Of a DNA stretch of 64,000 nt, positions 49,427-61,433 are shown one piece after another. A program made the position numbers and the translations under genes. Below the pieces are notes generated by a model. That model was not told the DNA's origin. It searched no databases and saw only the letters and a list, made by a program, of their open reading frames with translations. The stretch is from Actinomycetospora cinnamomea (GTDB lineage: Bacteria; Actinomycetota; Actinomycetes; Mycobacteriales; Pseudonocardiaceae): contig NZ_QEKW01000001.1 in the NCBI RefSeq assembly GCF_003096675.1, positions 744,001-808,000 on the forward strand, in the 5' to 3' direction. Numbering within the stretch: the stretch's first letter is position 1; each line of letters starts with the position of its first letter.

Positions 49427-50898
49427 CGCGCCGACCCCTTCGGCACCGTCGCCACGAGCTCGGCCAGAGACTCGGTGACGAGCTCGCCGAGCTCGTCGAC
49501 GTCGGCCATGGAGTCGCGGTCGGCGTTGAAGCCGTAGAACACTCCGCCGTCGTAGGACGTCAGGCCCACGGCCAGCGACTGCCCCTTCGCCAGCGGCACC
49601 ACGGGGTACATCTCGAGCATCCGCGCCCCGGCCGCGTACAGCGCGTGCTGCGGGCCGGGGACGTTGGACACGACGAGGTTGAACAGCCGGCGGGCGAACC
49701 CGTTCGCGGCCCGCGCACCCAGCGCGTGCAGCGTCGGCGGCGCGAAGCCGCCCACCCGCACCAGCGCGTTCGCGCCCACCGACTGCCCCGACTCCTTGTG
49801 CTCGCGCATCGCGTGGGCGACGTGGTGCATCCGCAGCACGGGGTTGGGCTCGCCCACGGGCAGGTCGACGAGGAAGGACGCGATCTGGTTGCCCAGCAGC
49901 GCGGCCCCCGCGATCGACCCGGTGGTCTCGGCGTCCCCGCGCACCGACAGCGGCACCATCGCGCGCATCGTCGTCGTCGGCGACACCGTCGCCCCGCGGG
50001 AGAGCAGCCAGTTGCGCAGGGCCCCGGAGACCACCGCCAGCACCACGTCGTTGATCGTCCCGCCGTGGGCGCGGCGCACCGCGCGGTAGTCCTCGAGGTC
50101 GGTGCGCGCCATCGCGAAGCGTCGCTGCGTGGAGATCGGGACGTTGAGCGGGCTCACCGGGGCCGGGCGCACCGCGGTGCGCACCGCCGAGAACAGGCCG
50201 CCGGCCACGCCCGCGACCTTGGCGACGGTGTCGGCCGCGTCGCGCACCGCGTCCCGGGCCGCCTCGACGGCGTTGCCGGGCCGCGCGACCGCCTCGCCCA
50301 CCGCGTCGTAGACCAGCCGCCACGACGAGGGCTCCCGCCGCGCGATCCACTCGTCGTCGGGGGTGGGGCGCCCGGAAGCGGTCGTCGATGCGCGGCCCGC
50401 CGCGGTCGTCGATGCGCGGCCCCCCGCGGTGTCGTCCAGCACCACCTGCCCGATGTCGATCGACGCGACCCCGTCGACCATCGCCTGGTGGGTCTTGGTC
50501 ACGAGCGCCACACGCCCACCGGCCAGGCCGTCGACCAGGTACATCTCCCACAGCGGCCGCGTGTGGTCCAGCGGACGGGACATGAGCCGGGCGACGAGGT
50601 CGCACAGCGCCCGCTCGGTGCCCGGCCCGGGCAGCGCGGAGCGGCGCACGTGGTAGGTGACGTCGAAGTCCACGTCGTCGATCCACACCGGTCGCGCCAT
50701 GCGCCCGGGCACCTGGCGGATCTTCTGACGGTAGCGCGGGACGAGCCCGATGCGGCTCGAGATGAGATCGACGAGGCCGTCGTAGTCGAAGCCGGTGCGC
50801 GGCTTGCGGAAGATGGACACGCTCCCGACGTGCATCGGCGTCGTCGGTTGATCCATGTAGAGGAAGGACGCGTCCAGCGCCGACAGGCGGTCCGGCAT
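49423..50898 (-). CDS. Wax ester synthase/diacylglycerol acyltransferase (WS/DGAT) family
   Basis: 491 residues from ATG at 50898 (MPDRLSALDASFLYMDQPTT), the classic start. The HHxxxDG acyltransferase motif reads HQAMVDG near residue 134: the second His is Gln. Other family blocks are intact: RPLDHTRPLWEMYLVDGL, GTINDVVLAVVSGALRNWL near 280 and FNLVVSNVPGP near 405. The enzyme class transfers acyl-CoA to alcohols or diacylglycerol to make wax esters or triacylglycerol. With the motif changed, catalysis may be altered. A 24-base tandem repeat adds GRASTTAA/GRASTTAS near residue 160. It is divergent from the rRNA methyltransferase and heads an operon with a patatin-like lipase. Confidence 0.88.
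   Translation of the reverse strand: MPDRLSALDASFLYMDQPTTPMHVGSVSIFRKPRTGFDYDGLVDLISSRIGLVPRYRQKIRQVPGRMARPVWIDDVDFDVTYHVRRSALPGPGTERALCDLVARLMSRPLDHTRPLWEMYLVDGLAGGRVALVTKTHQAMVDGVASIDIGQVVLDDTAGGRASTTAAGRASTTASGRPTPDDEWIARREPSSWRLVYDAVGEAVARPGNAVEAARDAVRDAADTVAKVAGVAGGLFSAVRTAVRPAPVSPLNVPISTQRRFAMARTDLEDYRAVRRAHGGTINDVVLAVVSGALRNWLLSRGATVSPTTTMRAMVPLSVRGDAETTGSIAGAALLGNQIASFLVDLPVGEPNPVLRMHHVAHAMREHKESGQSVGANALVRVGGFAPPTLHALGARAANGFARRLFNLVVSNVPGPQHALYAAGARMLEMYPVVPLAKGQSLAVGLTSYDGGVFYGFNADRDSMADVDELGELVTESLAELVATVPKGSAR
50378..50421 (-). repeat. 24-bp tandem duplication inside the WS/DGAT gene
   Basis: GCGGTCGTCGATGCGCGGCC occurs at 50378-50397 and again at 50402-50421, a period of 24 bases. 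It encodes the octapeptide repeat GRASTTAx in the linker after the HxxxxDG motif region. Confidence 0.85.
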
Positions 50899-50964
50899 GG
50901 CCTCGATCGTCGCACAGGGGCGCGCGCCGGGTCGGGGGTCGGCGTCTCTGCCAGGCTGGAGGTG

Positions 50965-51792
50965 ATGACGCCCTCACCCACCTCCCCGGGCCACGAGCAG
51001 TGCGCCGCGCCGGGCTCCGGACGATCCGTGTCGCCCAAGGACGCGTTCGTGACGGTCTACGGGCGCAAGCCGGTGCTCGAGGCGCTCGGCGACCCCGGGC
51101 TGGTGGTCGACAAGGTCGTCCTCGCGGAGGGAGCCGATCGCGACGCGGTCCGCACGTTCACCGAGGCCGCCCGGGCCCGCGGCCTGGTGCTGCAACGGGC
51201 GTCGGCCCAGCGCGTGAAGGTGCTCGCGGGCAACGGGCGCCAGGACCAGGGCGTGCTCGCCGACGTCGTCGCCCCGCGGATGCGCCCGCTGGAGCACTTC
51301 CTCGCCGACCTCGGGCCGGGTGGGGAGCGACCGGCCGCCGACGCCCGGGTGCTCGTGCTCGACGGCCTGACCAACCCGTCGAACGTCGGGATGATCCTGC
51401 GCTCGGCCACCGGCGCCGGCCTCGAGGGCGTCCTGCTGCCGCGACGGGGCGTGCCGGCCATCGACCCGCTGGTGGTGAAGGCCTCGGCCGGGGTGGCGTT
51501 CCACGCCCCCGTGCTGCGGACGCGCACCGCGGCCGACGGCCTCGCCGCCCTCGCCGACGCGGGGTTCGTGCTCTACGGGCTGGACGGGGCGGGCGATCTG
51601 TCGCTGTTCGACGCGGAGCTGCCCGGACGCGTGGCGCTGGTGGTGGGAGGCGAGACCGACGGGCTCACCGACGACGTCCGGGCCGAACTGCACGGGACGC
51701 TGACGATCCCCCTTTCCGCCGGGGTGGAGTCGCTCAACGCCGCCTGCGCGGCCACCGTCGCCTGCTTCGAGCTCGCCCGACGCCGGGGCTGA
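50965..51792 (+). CDS. TrmH/SpoU-family RNA 2'-O-methyltransferase
   Basis: 275 residues from ATG at 50965, which follows GGAGGTG closely; GTG at 51028 is an alternative. An N-terminal substrate-binding domain (FVTVYGRKPVLEALGDPGL, RVKVLAGNGRQDQGVLADV) precedes the SPOUT knot with motif 1 LDGLTNPSNVGMILRSA near 131, motif 2 LVVGGETDGLT near 228 and motif 3 IPLSAGVESLNAACAATVA near 249. It methylates a ribose in 23S rRNA or tRNA; the gene order does not tell which position. Some relatives give resistance to thiostrepton-like antibiotics, but this cannot be claimed from sequence. Confidence 0.88.
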   Translation: MTPSPTSPGHEQCAAPGSGRSVSPKDAFVTVYGRKPVLEALGDPGLVVDKVVLAEGADRDAVRTFTEAARARGLVLQRASAQRVKVLAGNGRQDQGVLADVVAPRMRPLEHFLADLGPGGERPAADARVLVLDGLTNPSNVGMILRSATGAGLEGVLLPRRGVPAIDPLVVKASAGVAFHAPVLRTRTAADGLAALADAGFVLYGLDGAGDLSLFDAELPGRVALVVGGETDGLTDDVRAELHGTLTIPLSAGVESLNAACAATVACFELARRRG

Positions 51793-51905
51793 GTTCCTGG
51801 AACGTGCCCCGCCGGCGACGGCGCGCGCCTAGCGTGGGACGCGTCGCCGGGCCCGGTTCTCCCCCGGGTGCCCACGAGCTCCGTCGTGCTGTCCGGGAGG
51901 ACACG

Positions 51906-52445
51906 TTGGTCGTCGCCGGGTCCCTCGTCCCGTCCCTCGCGCCCGCCCGGGTCCGCCGTGTCGGCGAGGTGCCCGCGCCCCGGGTCCGGCCGCTGGCCGA
52001 CGTGCTCCCCGCGCCCGCCCCGCGGGCCGTCGACCCGGGGCCGGCGGCGCGGACCCGCCACGCGCAGGACGAGCTCGACCGCCTGGCCGCCGCCCTGCGC
52101 CCGGTCGCGGCGCGCCTGCTCTCCGCCGTCGCCGACGTGCTCGCCGGGCGACGCCCGCCGGGTCACCTCGACGCCCTGTTGACCCCGGACGCCCTCGCGA
52201 CGCTGGTCCGGGCGGCCCCACCCCCGGGCCCGCGGCGTCCCGATCGCGTGTCCCCGGGGACCGTCACGCCCGCCGCCGGGCTCCGCGGGCTGCGGGTGTG
52301 CGCGGTCGGCCGGGACACGGCGGAGGTCACGGCCGTGGTGCACGGCCGCGACCGCGTCCGGGCGCTCGCCGGGCGCCTGGAGCGGGCCGGCGCCGGGTAC
52401 GCCGCCCCCGGGCGCTGGCGGCTGGTGGCCCTGTGGCCGGGCTGA
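51906..52445 (+). CDS. Rv3235 family protein
   Basis: 179 residues from TTG at 51906, chosen because CGGGAGGACACG precedes it; a GTG at 51834 in the same frame has no SD and overlaps a TAGCGT -10-like sequence. After a Pro/Ala/Arg-rich N-terminus, the conserved part is LAAALRPVAARLLSAVADVL and AGRRPPGHLDALLTPDALAT, then RVCAVGRDTAEVTAVVHGRD and RLERAGAGYAAPGRWRLVAL. This is the pattern of the Rv3235 family, found near secA in actinobacteria. The fold resembles a SecA-related or NTF2-like accessory domain, but function is unknown. Convergent with secA, 10 bases apart. Confidence 0.78.
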   Translation: MVVAGSLVPSLAPARVRRVGEVPAPRVRPLADVLPAPAPRAVDPGPAARTRHAQDELDRLAAALRPVAARLLSAVADVLAGRRPPGHLDALLTPDALATLVRAAPPPGPRRPDRVSPGTVTPAAGLRGLRVCAVGRDTAEVTAVVHGRDRVRALAGRLERAGAGYAAPGRWRLVALWPG

Positions 52446-52455
52446 CCCGGGCTGG

Positions 52456-55656
<3,201 letters not shown>

Positions 55657-55714
55657 GGTGGTGACCTCGCTCGTACCTCGTCGGCGCCAGTGACGCGGGC
55701 TGCCGGCACGCGCC

Positions 55715-55764
55715 GGCACGGGCCCGTCCCCCATGGTAGGCGCTCGGGAGACGGGCCCCGTGCC
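55715..55764 (-). terminator. Hairpin between hpf and secA
   Basis: GGCACGGGCCCGTC (55715-55728) and GACGGGCCCCGTGCC (55750-55764) pair with one bulge, 45-95 bases after the hpf stop. It lies in the secA leader, so secA may have its own promoter within 55657-55714 or depend on read-through. Confidence 0.7.
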
Positions 55765-55808
55765 CGCGTGTGGCGCGCGTGCACGGCCGCCGGTGCTCGG
55801 CCGGCGGT

Positions 55809-56630
55809 TCAGACGAGGGCGATGACGCCGTAGTCGTAGCCGTGCCGGCGGTAGACCACGCTCGGACGGCCGGTGGCGGCGTCGGAGAACAGGAAGAAGT
55901 CGTGGCCGACGAGCTCCATCTGCGAGAGCGCGTCGTCCACCGTCATCGGCACCGCGTGGTGCTCCTTGCGGCGCACGATCTGGCCGGGGCGGTGCCCGTC
56001 GGCATCCGTGTCTGTGTCGGTCGCGGTGTCGGTCGCGGTGTCGGTGGCGGTGTCGGTCGCGGTGTCGGTGGCGGTGTCGGTGGCGGTGTCGGTCGTGGTG
56101 CCGGTCGTGGTGCCGGTCGCGGTGCCGGTCTCGACACCGGTCCCGGTGGCGGTCGCCGTGTCGGCGTCGTCCGCGGGCGGCCGGGCCGACGGCACGTCGG
56201 TCGACCACGGGGAGCGCATCTCGACCGTCGCGTCCTCGCGCTCGAGGAGACCCGTCGGGGCGTGGCCGTTGCGCTCGGAGAGCTCGCCCGTGGCGCGGGC
56301 CACGGAGATCGGCACGCGGCGCCCGTGGCTCACACGCCGACGGTCGTGGGCGCGGCGCAGGCGGGCCTCGAGGCGTGCGACGGCCTGGTCCAGCGCGCAG
56401 TAGAAGTCCGCCGAGCCGCCCTCGGCACGCACGACCGGGCCGCGGCCGCGACCGGTGATCTCCACGCGCTGGCAGTCCTTGCTGCGGCGCGGGTTCGGCT
56501 CGTGGGAGAGCTGGACCTCCATCCGCACGATCTTGTGGTCGTAGCGCTCCAGGCGAGCGAGCTTGTCGGACACGTGCTCGCGGAAGTGCTGAGGGACCTC
56601 GACGTTGCGTCCACAGAGAACGATCTCCAC
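55809..56630 (-). CDS. hpf: Long-form ribosome hibernation promoting factor
   Basis: 273 residues from GTG at 56630 with GGGAGGTCGTCA upstream. The N-terminal S30AE domain (about 1-105: [39 protein letters not shown]) inserts in the 30S decoding site. The C-terminal dimerisation domain (about 215-273: [37 protein letters not shown]) pairs ribosomes or, in mycobacteria, stabilises inactive monosomes. Between them the linker is extended by a Thr/Asp/Ala/Gly tract at about 156-208 encoded by a DNA tandem repeat. It matches Rv3241c by synteny upstream of secA. Long-form HPF is normally around 200-230 residues. Confidence 0.93.
   Translation of the reverse strand: MEIVLCGRNVEVPQHFREHVSDKLARLERYDHKIVRMEVQLSHEPNPRRSKDCQRVEITGRGRGPVVRAEGGSADFYCALDQAVARLEARLRRAHDRRRVSHGRRVPISVARATGELSERNGHAPTGLLEREDATVEMRSPWSTDVPSARPPADDADTATATGTGVETGTATGTTTGTTTDTATDTATDTATDTATDTATDTATDTDTDADGHRPGQIVRRKEHHAVPMTVDDALSQMELVGHDFFLFSDAATGRPSVVYRRHGYDYGVIALV
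56008..56165 (-). repeat. Tandem repeat (6- and 12-bp units) in the hpf linker
   Basis: On the plus strand the sequence cycles through GTGTCGGTCGCG and GTGTCGGTGGCG, then GTGCCGGTCGTG variants, with a 6-base sub-period. Translated from the minus strand this gives about six copies of TDTA followed by TDTDTD, preceded by TGTA/TGTT units. All changes are multiples of three, so copy-number changes would lengthen or shorten the linker without frameshift. Confidence 0.9.
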
Positions 56631-56870
56631 TGACGACCTCCCGGTCTGGGGGACGGTGCACGGTCGCGCCACCCGGGGAGGATTCGGTGTGCCCTCGGCC
56701 AGGCTCGCGACCGCGTCGACTGCGACGTTCGCGCCTCCTGTCGTTCACCGAGTCAGGATGTGGGGCGACACGGTAGTGACCCCGACCCCGTCCGCGGAAG
56801 GTCCGACCTGCCCGATGCCGGTCCGCCGGAGGACACCCGGGCGGACGATCGACGCAGCGTTGCGGCCGTC

Positions 56871-57611
56871 TCACGGGTGAGGCCGATCGGCCGTGCCGCC
56901 GCCCACCCGGACGAGGGAGCGCGGCGCCCGGCGGTCCGCGAGCGTGAGCACGACGACGACGTCCACCGGCCGTCCCGCCGCGGCGAGCAGGGCGGTGGCC
57001 GCCCGCGCCGTGGCGCCGGTGGTCAGCACGTCGTCGAGCAGCACCACCGCGCACCCCGGCGGCGGGAGGCCCCGCGGCCGCACCCGCAGGTGCCGCGCGA
57101 GGTTCTCCGCACGCCCGGCGGGGTCGAGCCCGACCGAGTCGGCGGCGCGCCGCCCCAGCGCGAGCGCCCGGGACACGCACGGCACGGGCGCACCCCCGGA
57201 CCGCGCCACCACGGCCCGGGCCAGGCGCAGCACGTGGTCACCGCCGCGGGCGCGCGCCGCGGCGGGCCGTGACGGGGCGGGCACGAGCGCGGCGGGCGGG
57301 ACCGCGGCGGCGCGCAGGGCCCCGGCGACCTCCGCGGCGAGCGGGCGGGCGAGCTCGCGGCGCCCCCGCTCCTTGTAGGCCAGCACGACCTCGCGGGCGC
57401 TGCCGGCGTACGGCGCCAGCGCCAGTACCGGCGGCAGCCCCGGCATTTCGACCAGCGCGGGCCGGCGCCACCGCGCCCGGCACGCCGGGCACCAGCGGTC
57501 CCCGTCCGCCCCGCACCCCGCACACGGGGCGGGCAGCAGCAGGTCGGCGAGGGCCCAGAAGGCGGAGAGGGCGCCCGACACCCGCGATCCGTCCCCGCTC
57601 GATCCGTCCAC
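56871..57611 (-). CDS. comF: ComF family phosphoribosyltransferase-like protein
   Basis: 246 residues from GTG at 57611; a TTG at 57653 would extend it and a GTG further in would shorten it. The N-terminal zinc ribbon is [20 protein letters not shown]. The amphipathic [20 protein letters not shown] and [20 protein letters not shown] follow, then the PRPP-binding signature [20 protein letters not shown] near 206. ComF proteins function in DNA uptake in competent bacteria; in actinobacteria the role is not established. In M. tuberculosis the homolog Rv3242c is in the same place between lpqB and hpf. Confidence 0.9.
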   Translation of the reverse strand: MDGSSGDGSRVSGALSAFWALADLLLPAPCAGCGADGDRWCPACRARWRRPALVEMPGLPPVLALAPYAGSAREVVLAYKERGRRELARPLAAEVAGALRAAAVPPAALVPAPSRPAAARARGGDHVLRLARAVVARSGGAPVPCVSRALALGRRAADSVGLDPAGRAENLARHLRVRPRGLPPPGCAVVLLDDVLTTGATARAATALLAAAGRPVDVVVVLTLADRRAPRSLVRVGGGTADRPHP

Positions 57612-57716
57612 GGCCCCAGCCTCGCGACCCCGTGGCGCGTCCGGCCAGGACAACGTCCCGGGCCTGGGGACGCGTCCGGCCGATGGGGACGGCGAACGGA
57701 CCAGCCCGGCGAGGGC

Positions 57717-59579
57717 TCAGCCGGGGTACGCGGGCACGGTCGCGGCCCCGAAGCCCGGCACCGCCTGCCACACGTCACCGCCGGAGCCGCCGCTGCCGTC
57801 CCCGGTCAGCGGCAGGGTCCAGGTGCCGCTCTGGTCGGCGACGACCAGCGGCCGTCCCGGGCGGGCGGCGACGGCGGTGACCGGCGGGGTGAGGTTGGTG
57901 CTGGACAGGGAGTCCAGGTCGAGCCCGTCCACCGAGACCAGCGTGACCGGGCGGTCGGCGCGGTTGCCGACCGCGACCAGCTGATCGGTCCGCGTCCAGC
58001 CGACGTCGAGCACCTGGTCGAGGGAGTCGGGCCGCAGCGCGGTCACCGAGCTCAGCCGCGTCCCGCCGGCGGAGTCGCGGGCGACCGCGGCGACCAGCAC
58101 CCGCCCCCCGGCCACGAGCGCCACCCGCGCACCGTCCGGCGACAGGCGCAGCGCCGCCAGCGGTCCGGCGCTGCCCGGCGTCTCGGTGACCCCGGCCGCG
58201 GCCAGCCCCGACGCGTCGACGGGCAACGGCCGCACCGGCCCCGACGCGCCCTCGCGACCGGCACGCACCACCGTCGTGCCGTCGACCACCGACCACACCT
58301 CGGACCCGTCGGGCGTCCAGGACGGGCGCGCCAGCGCGCGGCCCTCGATGCCGCTGTCCGCGAGCTCCGACCCGCTCGGCCCCGTGAGCAGCCGGGCGCG
58401 CGCCGGCCTCGGCTCGCCGGAGGGCGTCGTGCCGCCGGACCGCTCCTCGGCGACCACGGCGACGTCGCCCTGCGGGCTCGCGGACGCGGACTGCACGCGA
58501 TAGCTGCCGCGGCCGGCGGGGCCCCCCGCGGGCTCGCCCGAGAGCAGCCGCAGGAGTCCCTGGTCGGCCACGAGCACCGGGGCCTCGGAGTCGCCGGGTC
58601 CGCCGACGATCGGCTCGACCGGCAGGTCCGGGCGTCGCGCGACCTCCGGCGGCAGCCCGGCGAGCGCCTCGGTGACGGTGACCTCGGGTGTCGCGGCGAA
58701 CAGCGGCTCGCCGTCGACCAGCAGCCGCACGCGCGACACCCCGATCCCGGCGAGCGTCAGCGTCACCTGCCGGGCCACGCCCCGGCGCCGCGCCTCGTCC
58801 AGGGGGCCGGTGCGCGCGAGGTCCACCACGGCCGTGCCCTCGGGCGTCAGCACGACGTCGGAGCGCAGCCCGCTGCCCGCGGGCAGGGCGCTCACCGCGG
58901 CGCCCGCCAGGGCCGCCGACGGCCCGGCGAGAAGGAACTGCATCGTGCGCGTCGCCACGCTGCGCGCGGGGCTCGTCCCCAGGTAGCGGGGGTCGGAGAC
59001 GGGCTCGCCGCGCTGGGGGTCGAGGAACCAGGCGCGCACCGGGCGGGTGTTGGCCCGGAGGTCCGAGCGCCGCACGATCGTGCCCGGCGGCAGCGAGGAG
59101 ATGCGCCACTGCCCGTTCTGTTCGACGAGCCCCACGGTGAACTCGATCGGCCGGGGTCCGGCCTCGAACACCCCTTCCGGGGTGAGCACGCCCAGCGCGG
59201 TCGCCCGGATGCGCACCGCGGCCTGGCCCACGGGCACGGGCCGGTCGGCGAACACCGTGTCGACCTGGTCGGTGACCACCGAGGGACGCGCACCGTCGTC
59301 CCAGGTCCCGGCCGCCGCGGGGGTGAGGAACGCGCGGGCGGCCCGGTGCCGCTCGGCGGCCGCCCCGGACGCGAGCACCCACCCGCGCACCGTCTCCAGC
59401 GGGCCCGCGTCGCGCGCGGGGCCGGGCGGCGCGGTCGGCTCCGCGGCGTCGCCCACGCGTCGCAGCACGGTGACGTCGGACGAGCCCGGCACCGACGCGC
59501 AGCCGCCGAGCACGAGCGCCAGGACGACGAGGAGCACGACCCGCCGCACGCCGTCACGCCTCCCCCGCGCCCGCCTCAC
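57717..59579 (-). CDS. lpqB: Lipoprotein LpqB, modulator of MtrAB
   Basis: 620 residues from GTG at 59579, overlapping the mtrB stop. The signal ends in a lipobox LALVLGGCASV with Cys27. A GerMN-like domain lies at about 190-310 (RTMQFLLAGPSAALAGAAV, VSRVRLLVDGEPLF), and the C-terminal half is a beta-propeller-like LpqB domain (SYRVQSASASPQGDVAVVAE, WTPDGSEVWSVV, ALRLSPDGARVALVAGG). In mycobacteria LpqB binds the extracellular part of MtrB and adjusts its signalling. The arrangement mtrA-mtrB-lpqB is invariant in actinobacteria and the stop-start overlap shows coupling. Confidence 0.95.
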   Translation of the reverse strand: MRRARGRRDGVRRVVLLVVLALVLGGCASVPGSSDVTVLRRVGDAAEPTAPPGPARDAGPLETVRGWVLASGAAAERHRAARAFLTPAAAGTWDDGARPSVVTDQVDTVFADRPVPVGQAAVRIRATALGVLTPEGVFEAGPRPIEFTVGLVEQNGQWRISSLPPGTIVRRSDLRANTRPVRAWFLDPQRGEPVSDPRYLGTSPARSVATRTMQFLLAGPSAALAGAAVSALPAGSGLRSDVVLTPEGTAVVDLARTGPLDEARRRGVARQVTLTLAGIGVSRVRLLVDGEPLFAATPEVTVTEALAGLPPEVARRPDLPVEPIVGGPGDSEAPVLVADQGLLRLLSGEPAGGPAGRGSYRVQSASASPQGDVAVVAEERSGGTTPSGEPRPARARLLTGPSGSELADSGIEGRALARPSWTPDGSEVWSVVDGTTVVRAGREGASGPVRPLPVDASGLAAAGVTETPGSAGPLAALRLSPDGARVALVAGGRVLVAAVARDSAGGTRLSSVTALRPDSLDQVLDVGWTRTDQLVAVGNRADRPVTLVSVDGLDLDSLSSTNLTPPVTAVAARPGRPLVVADQSGTWTLPLTGDGSGGSGGDVWQAVPGFGAATVPAYPG

Positions 59580-61411
59580 CGGACCACCGACGGGCCGGGG
59601 TCCGCGGGCGGCGCCGGTGCGGGGAGCGCCGCATCCTGGTCGTCATCGGGCGTGGTGTCGGGCTCGCGCTCGGGATCCGGCGGCGGCAGCGCCGTGCCCG
59701 CGGTGGGCGCGGCGTCGTGGATGCCCGGCTCGGCGGCGGCCGGGGCGGCGGCGACGGGCAGCAGCGGCAGCGGGCTGGTGCGCAGGCGCTCGCCGTGGCG
59801 CAGCGGCAGCGTCAGGCGGAACACCGCGCCGCGGTCGACCTCGCCCCACGCCTGCAACCAGCCGCCGTGCAGGCGGGCGTCCTCGAGGCTGATCGCGAGG
59901 CCGAGCCCCGTGCCGCCGCTGCGGCGCTGCCGGGACGGGTCGGCGCGCCAGAAGCGGTTGAACACCAGCCCCGCCTCGCCGGGCTTGAGGCCGACACCGT
60001 GGTCGCGCACGACGACGGCCAGCGCGGAGTCGTCGGCGGCCAGGCGCACCTCGATCGGCCGGCTCTCGCCGTGGTCGATGGCGTTGGCCAGCAGGTTGCG
60101 CAGGATGCGCTCCACCCGGCGCGGGTCGATCTCGGCGATGACCTGGTCACCGTCCTGGTCGCCGAGGTCCAGCAGCAACGGGGTCCGCGTGTCCTCGACG
60201 AGCGGGCGCACCGTCTCCGCGGCGCGGCGCACGAGGCCGCCGACGTCGACGAGCTCGAGGCCGAGCTCGGCCATGCCGGCGTCGAGGCGGCTGATCTCGA
60301 GCAGGTCGGCGAGCAGGCCCTCGAACCGGTCGAGCTCGTCGACGAGCAGCTGCGCCGAGCGCGCCGCCGTGGTCTCGGACGGGTCGACCTGGGCGTGCAG
60401 CACCTCGGCGGCCATGCGCACGGTGGTCAGGGGCGTGCGCAGCTCGTGGCTGACGTCGGAGGTGAACCGGCGCTGCAGGGCCCCGAACTCCTCGAGCTGG
60501 CGGATCTGCGACTGGATGCTCGCGGCCATCTCGTTGTACGACTCGGCGAGGCGCGCCACCTCGTCGTCGCCGTGCACCGGCATGCGTTCGTCGAGGTGGC
60601 CGTCGGCGAAGCGCTCCGCGACGTCGGCGGCCTGCCGCACCGGGCGCACCACCTGGCGCGTGACCACCGAGGAGATGCCTGCCAGCAGCACGAGCAGCAC
60701 GCCGCCGGCGAGCGCCAGGGTGCTCTGGACCAGCGCGAGCGTGCGCTGCTCCGCCGAGAGCGGGAACAGCAGGTAGAGCTGCAGGTTCCGCCCCGCCGTG
60801 CGCACGGGCTGGCCGACGACCAGCGTCGGCACCGGCGCGGCCTGCCCGGACGAGGCGACCGTGAGGTACTTCGTGGCCAGGAAGCCCTGCAGCACCGGCG
60901 CGCGCAGCTGGGGCGGGATGACCTCCGCCGGCCCGGCGCTGACCTCGACGGGGGCGCCACCGGGCACCGTCGGCAGCGCACCGGGGTCGCCGCCCACGGT
61001 GTCCGAGCCCGCGATGAGCACCGCGTCGAACGCGCCGGCGTCGCTGGCCGGGTCGCTGCCGCGCGCCAGCCCGTTCGCCTCGGAGTCCTGACCGCTGGTG
61101 GACAGGCGGTCGAGCACGTCGTCGAGCACGGCCTGGGCACCGTCGCGGTCGGGGTCCACCCGCGCGAGGTCGCGCTCGAGGGCCTGGCGGGAGATGTCGG
61201 CCTGGATGAGGGCGGCCTGCTCCTTGCCCTGCACCAGCCGGTCGGCGATCTGCGTCTGCAGGACGAGACCGAGCACGGCGACGACCACGATCGACATCGC
61301 CAGCGTCGACAGCACGACACGCAGCTGCATCGAGCGTCGCCACAGCACCCGGACCTGACCGACCCGCTCGGCGGCGAACCGCTCGAGCCGGCGGCGCGGT
61401 CCGGTCAGCAC
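59576..61411 (-). CDS. mtrB: Two-component sensor histidine kinase MtrB
   Basis: 611 residues from GTG at 61411. Two membrane helices (about 28-50 and 218-238) flank a 165-residue extracytoplasmic sensor. A HAMP domain follows (RPVRQAADVAERFADGHLDE), then the dimerisation helix with the phospho-accepting His in FTSDVSHELRTPLTTVRMA near 320. The ATPase boxes are NLLANAIDHGES (N), VRDHGVGLKPGE (G1) and GGTGLGLAISLED (G2). A Pro/Ala-rich tail of about 60 residues ends the protein. MtrB phosphorylates MtrA to control cell division, wall metabolism and osmotic responses. It is coupled to lpqB by GTGA and lies 22 bases after mtrA. Confidence 0.97.
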   Translation of the reverse strand: MLTGPRRRLERFAAERVGQVRVLWRRSMQLRVVLSTLAMSIVVVAVLGLVLQTQIADRLVQGKEQAALIQADISRQALERDLARVDPDRDGAQAVLDDVLDRLSTSGQDSEANGLARGSDPASDAGAFDAVLIAGSDTVGGDPGALPTVPGGAPVEVSAGPAEVIPPQLRAPVLQGFLATKYLTVASSGQAAPVPTLVVGQPVRTAGRNLQLYLLFPLSAEQRTLALVQSTLALAGGVLLVLLAGISSVVTRQVVRPVRQAADVAERFADGHLDERMPVHGDDEVARLAESYNEMAASIQSQIRQLEEFGALQRRFTSDVSHELRTPLTTVRMAAEVLHAQVDPSETTAARSAQLLVDELDRFEGLLADLLEISRLDAGMAELGLELVDVGGLVRRAAETVRPLVEDTRTPLLLDLGDQDGDQVIAEIDPRRVERILRNLLANAIDHGESRPIEVRLAADDSALAVVVRDHGVGLKPGEAGLVFNRFWRADPSRQRRSGGTGLGLAISLEDARLHGGWLQAWGEVDRGAVFRLTLPLRHGERLRTSPLPLLPVAAAPAAAEPGIHDAAPTAGTALPPPDPEREPDTTPDDDQDAALPAPAPPADPGPSVVR

Positions 61412-61433
61412 GGTGTCCCCCGGGACGGGTCGA

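Noticed and set aside
56008-56165. Possible CRISPR-like repeat array
   Set aside because: Contiguous short tandem units without spacers, lying inside the hpf reading frame.
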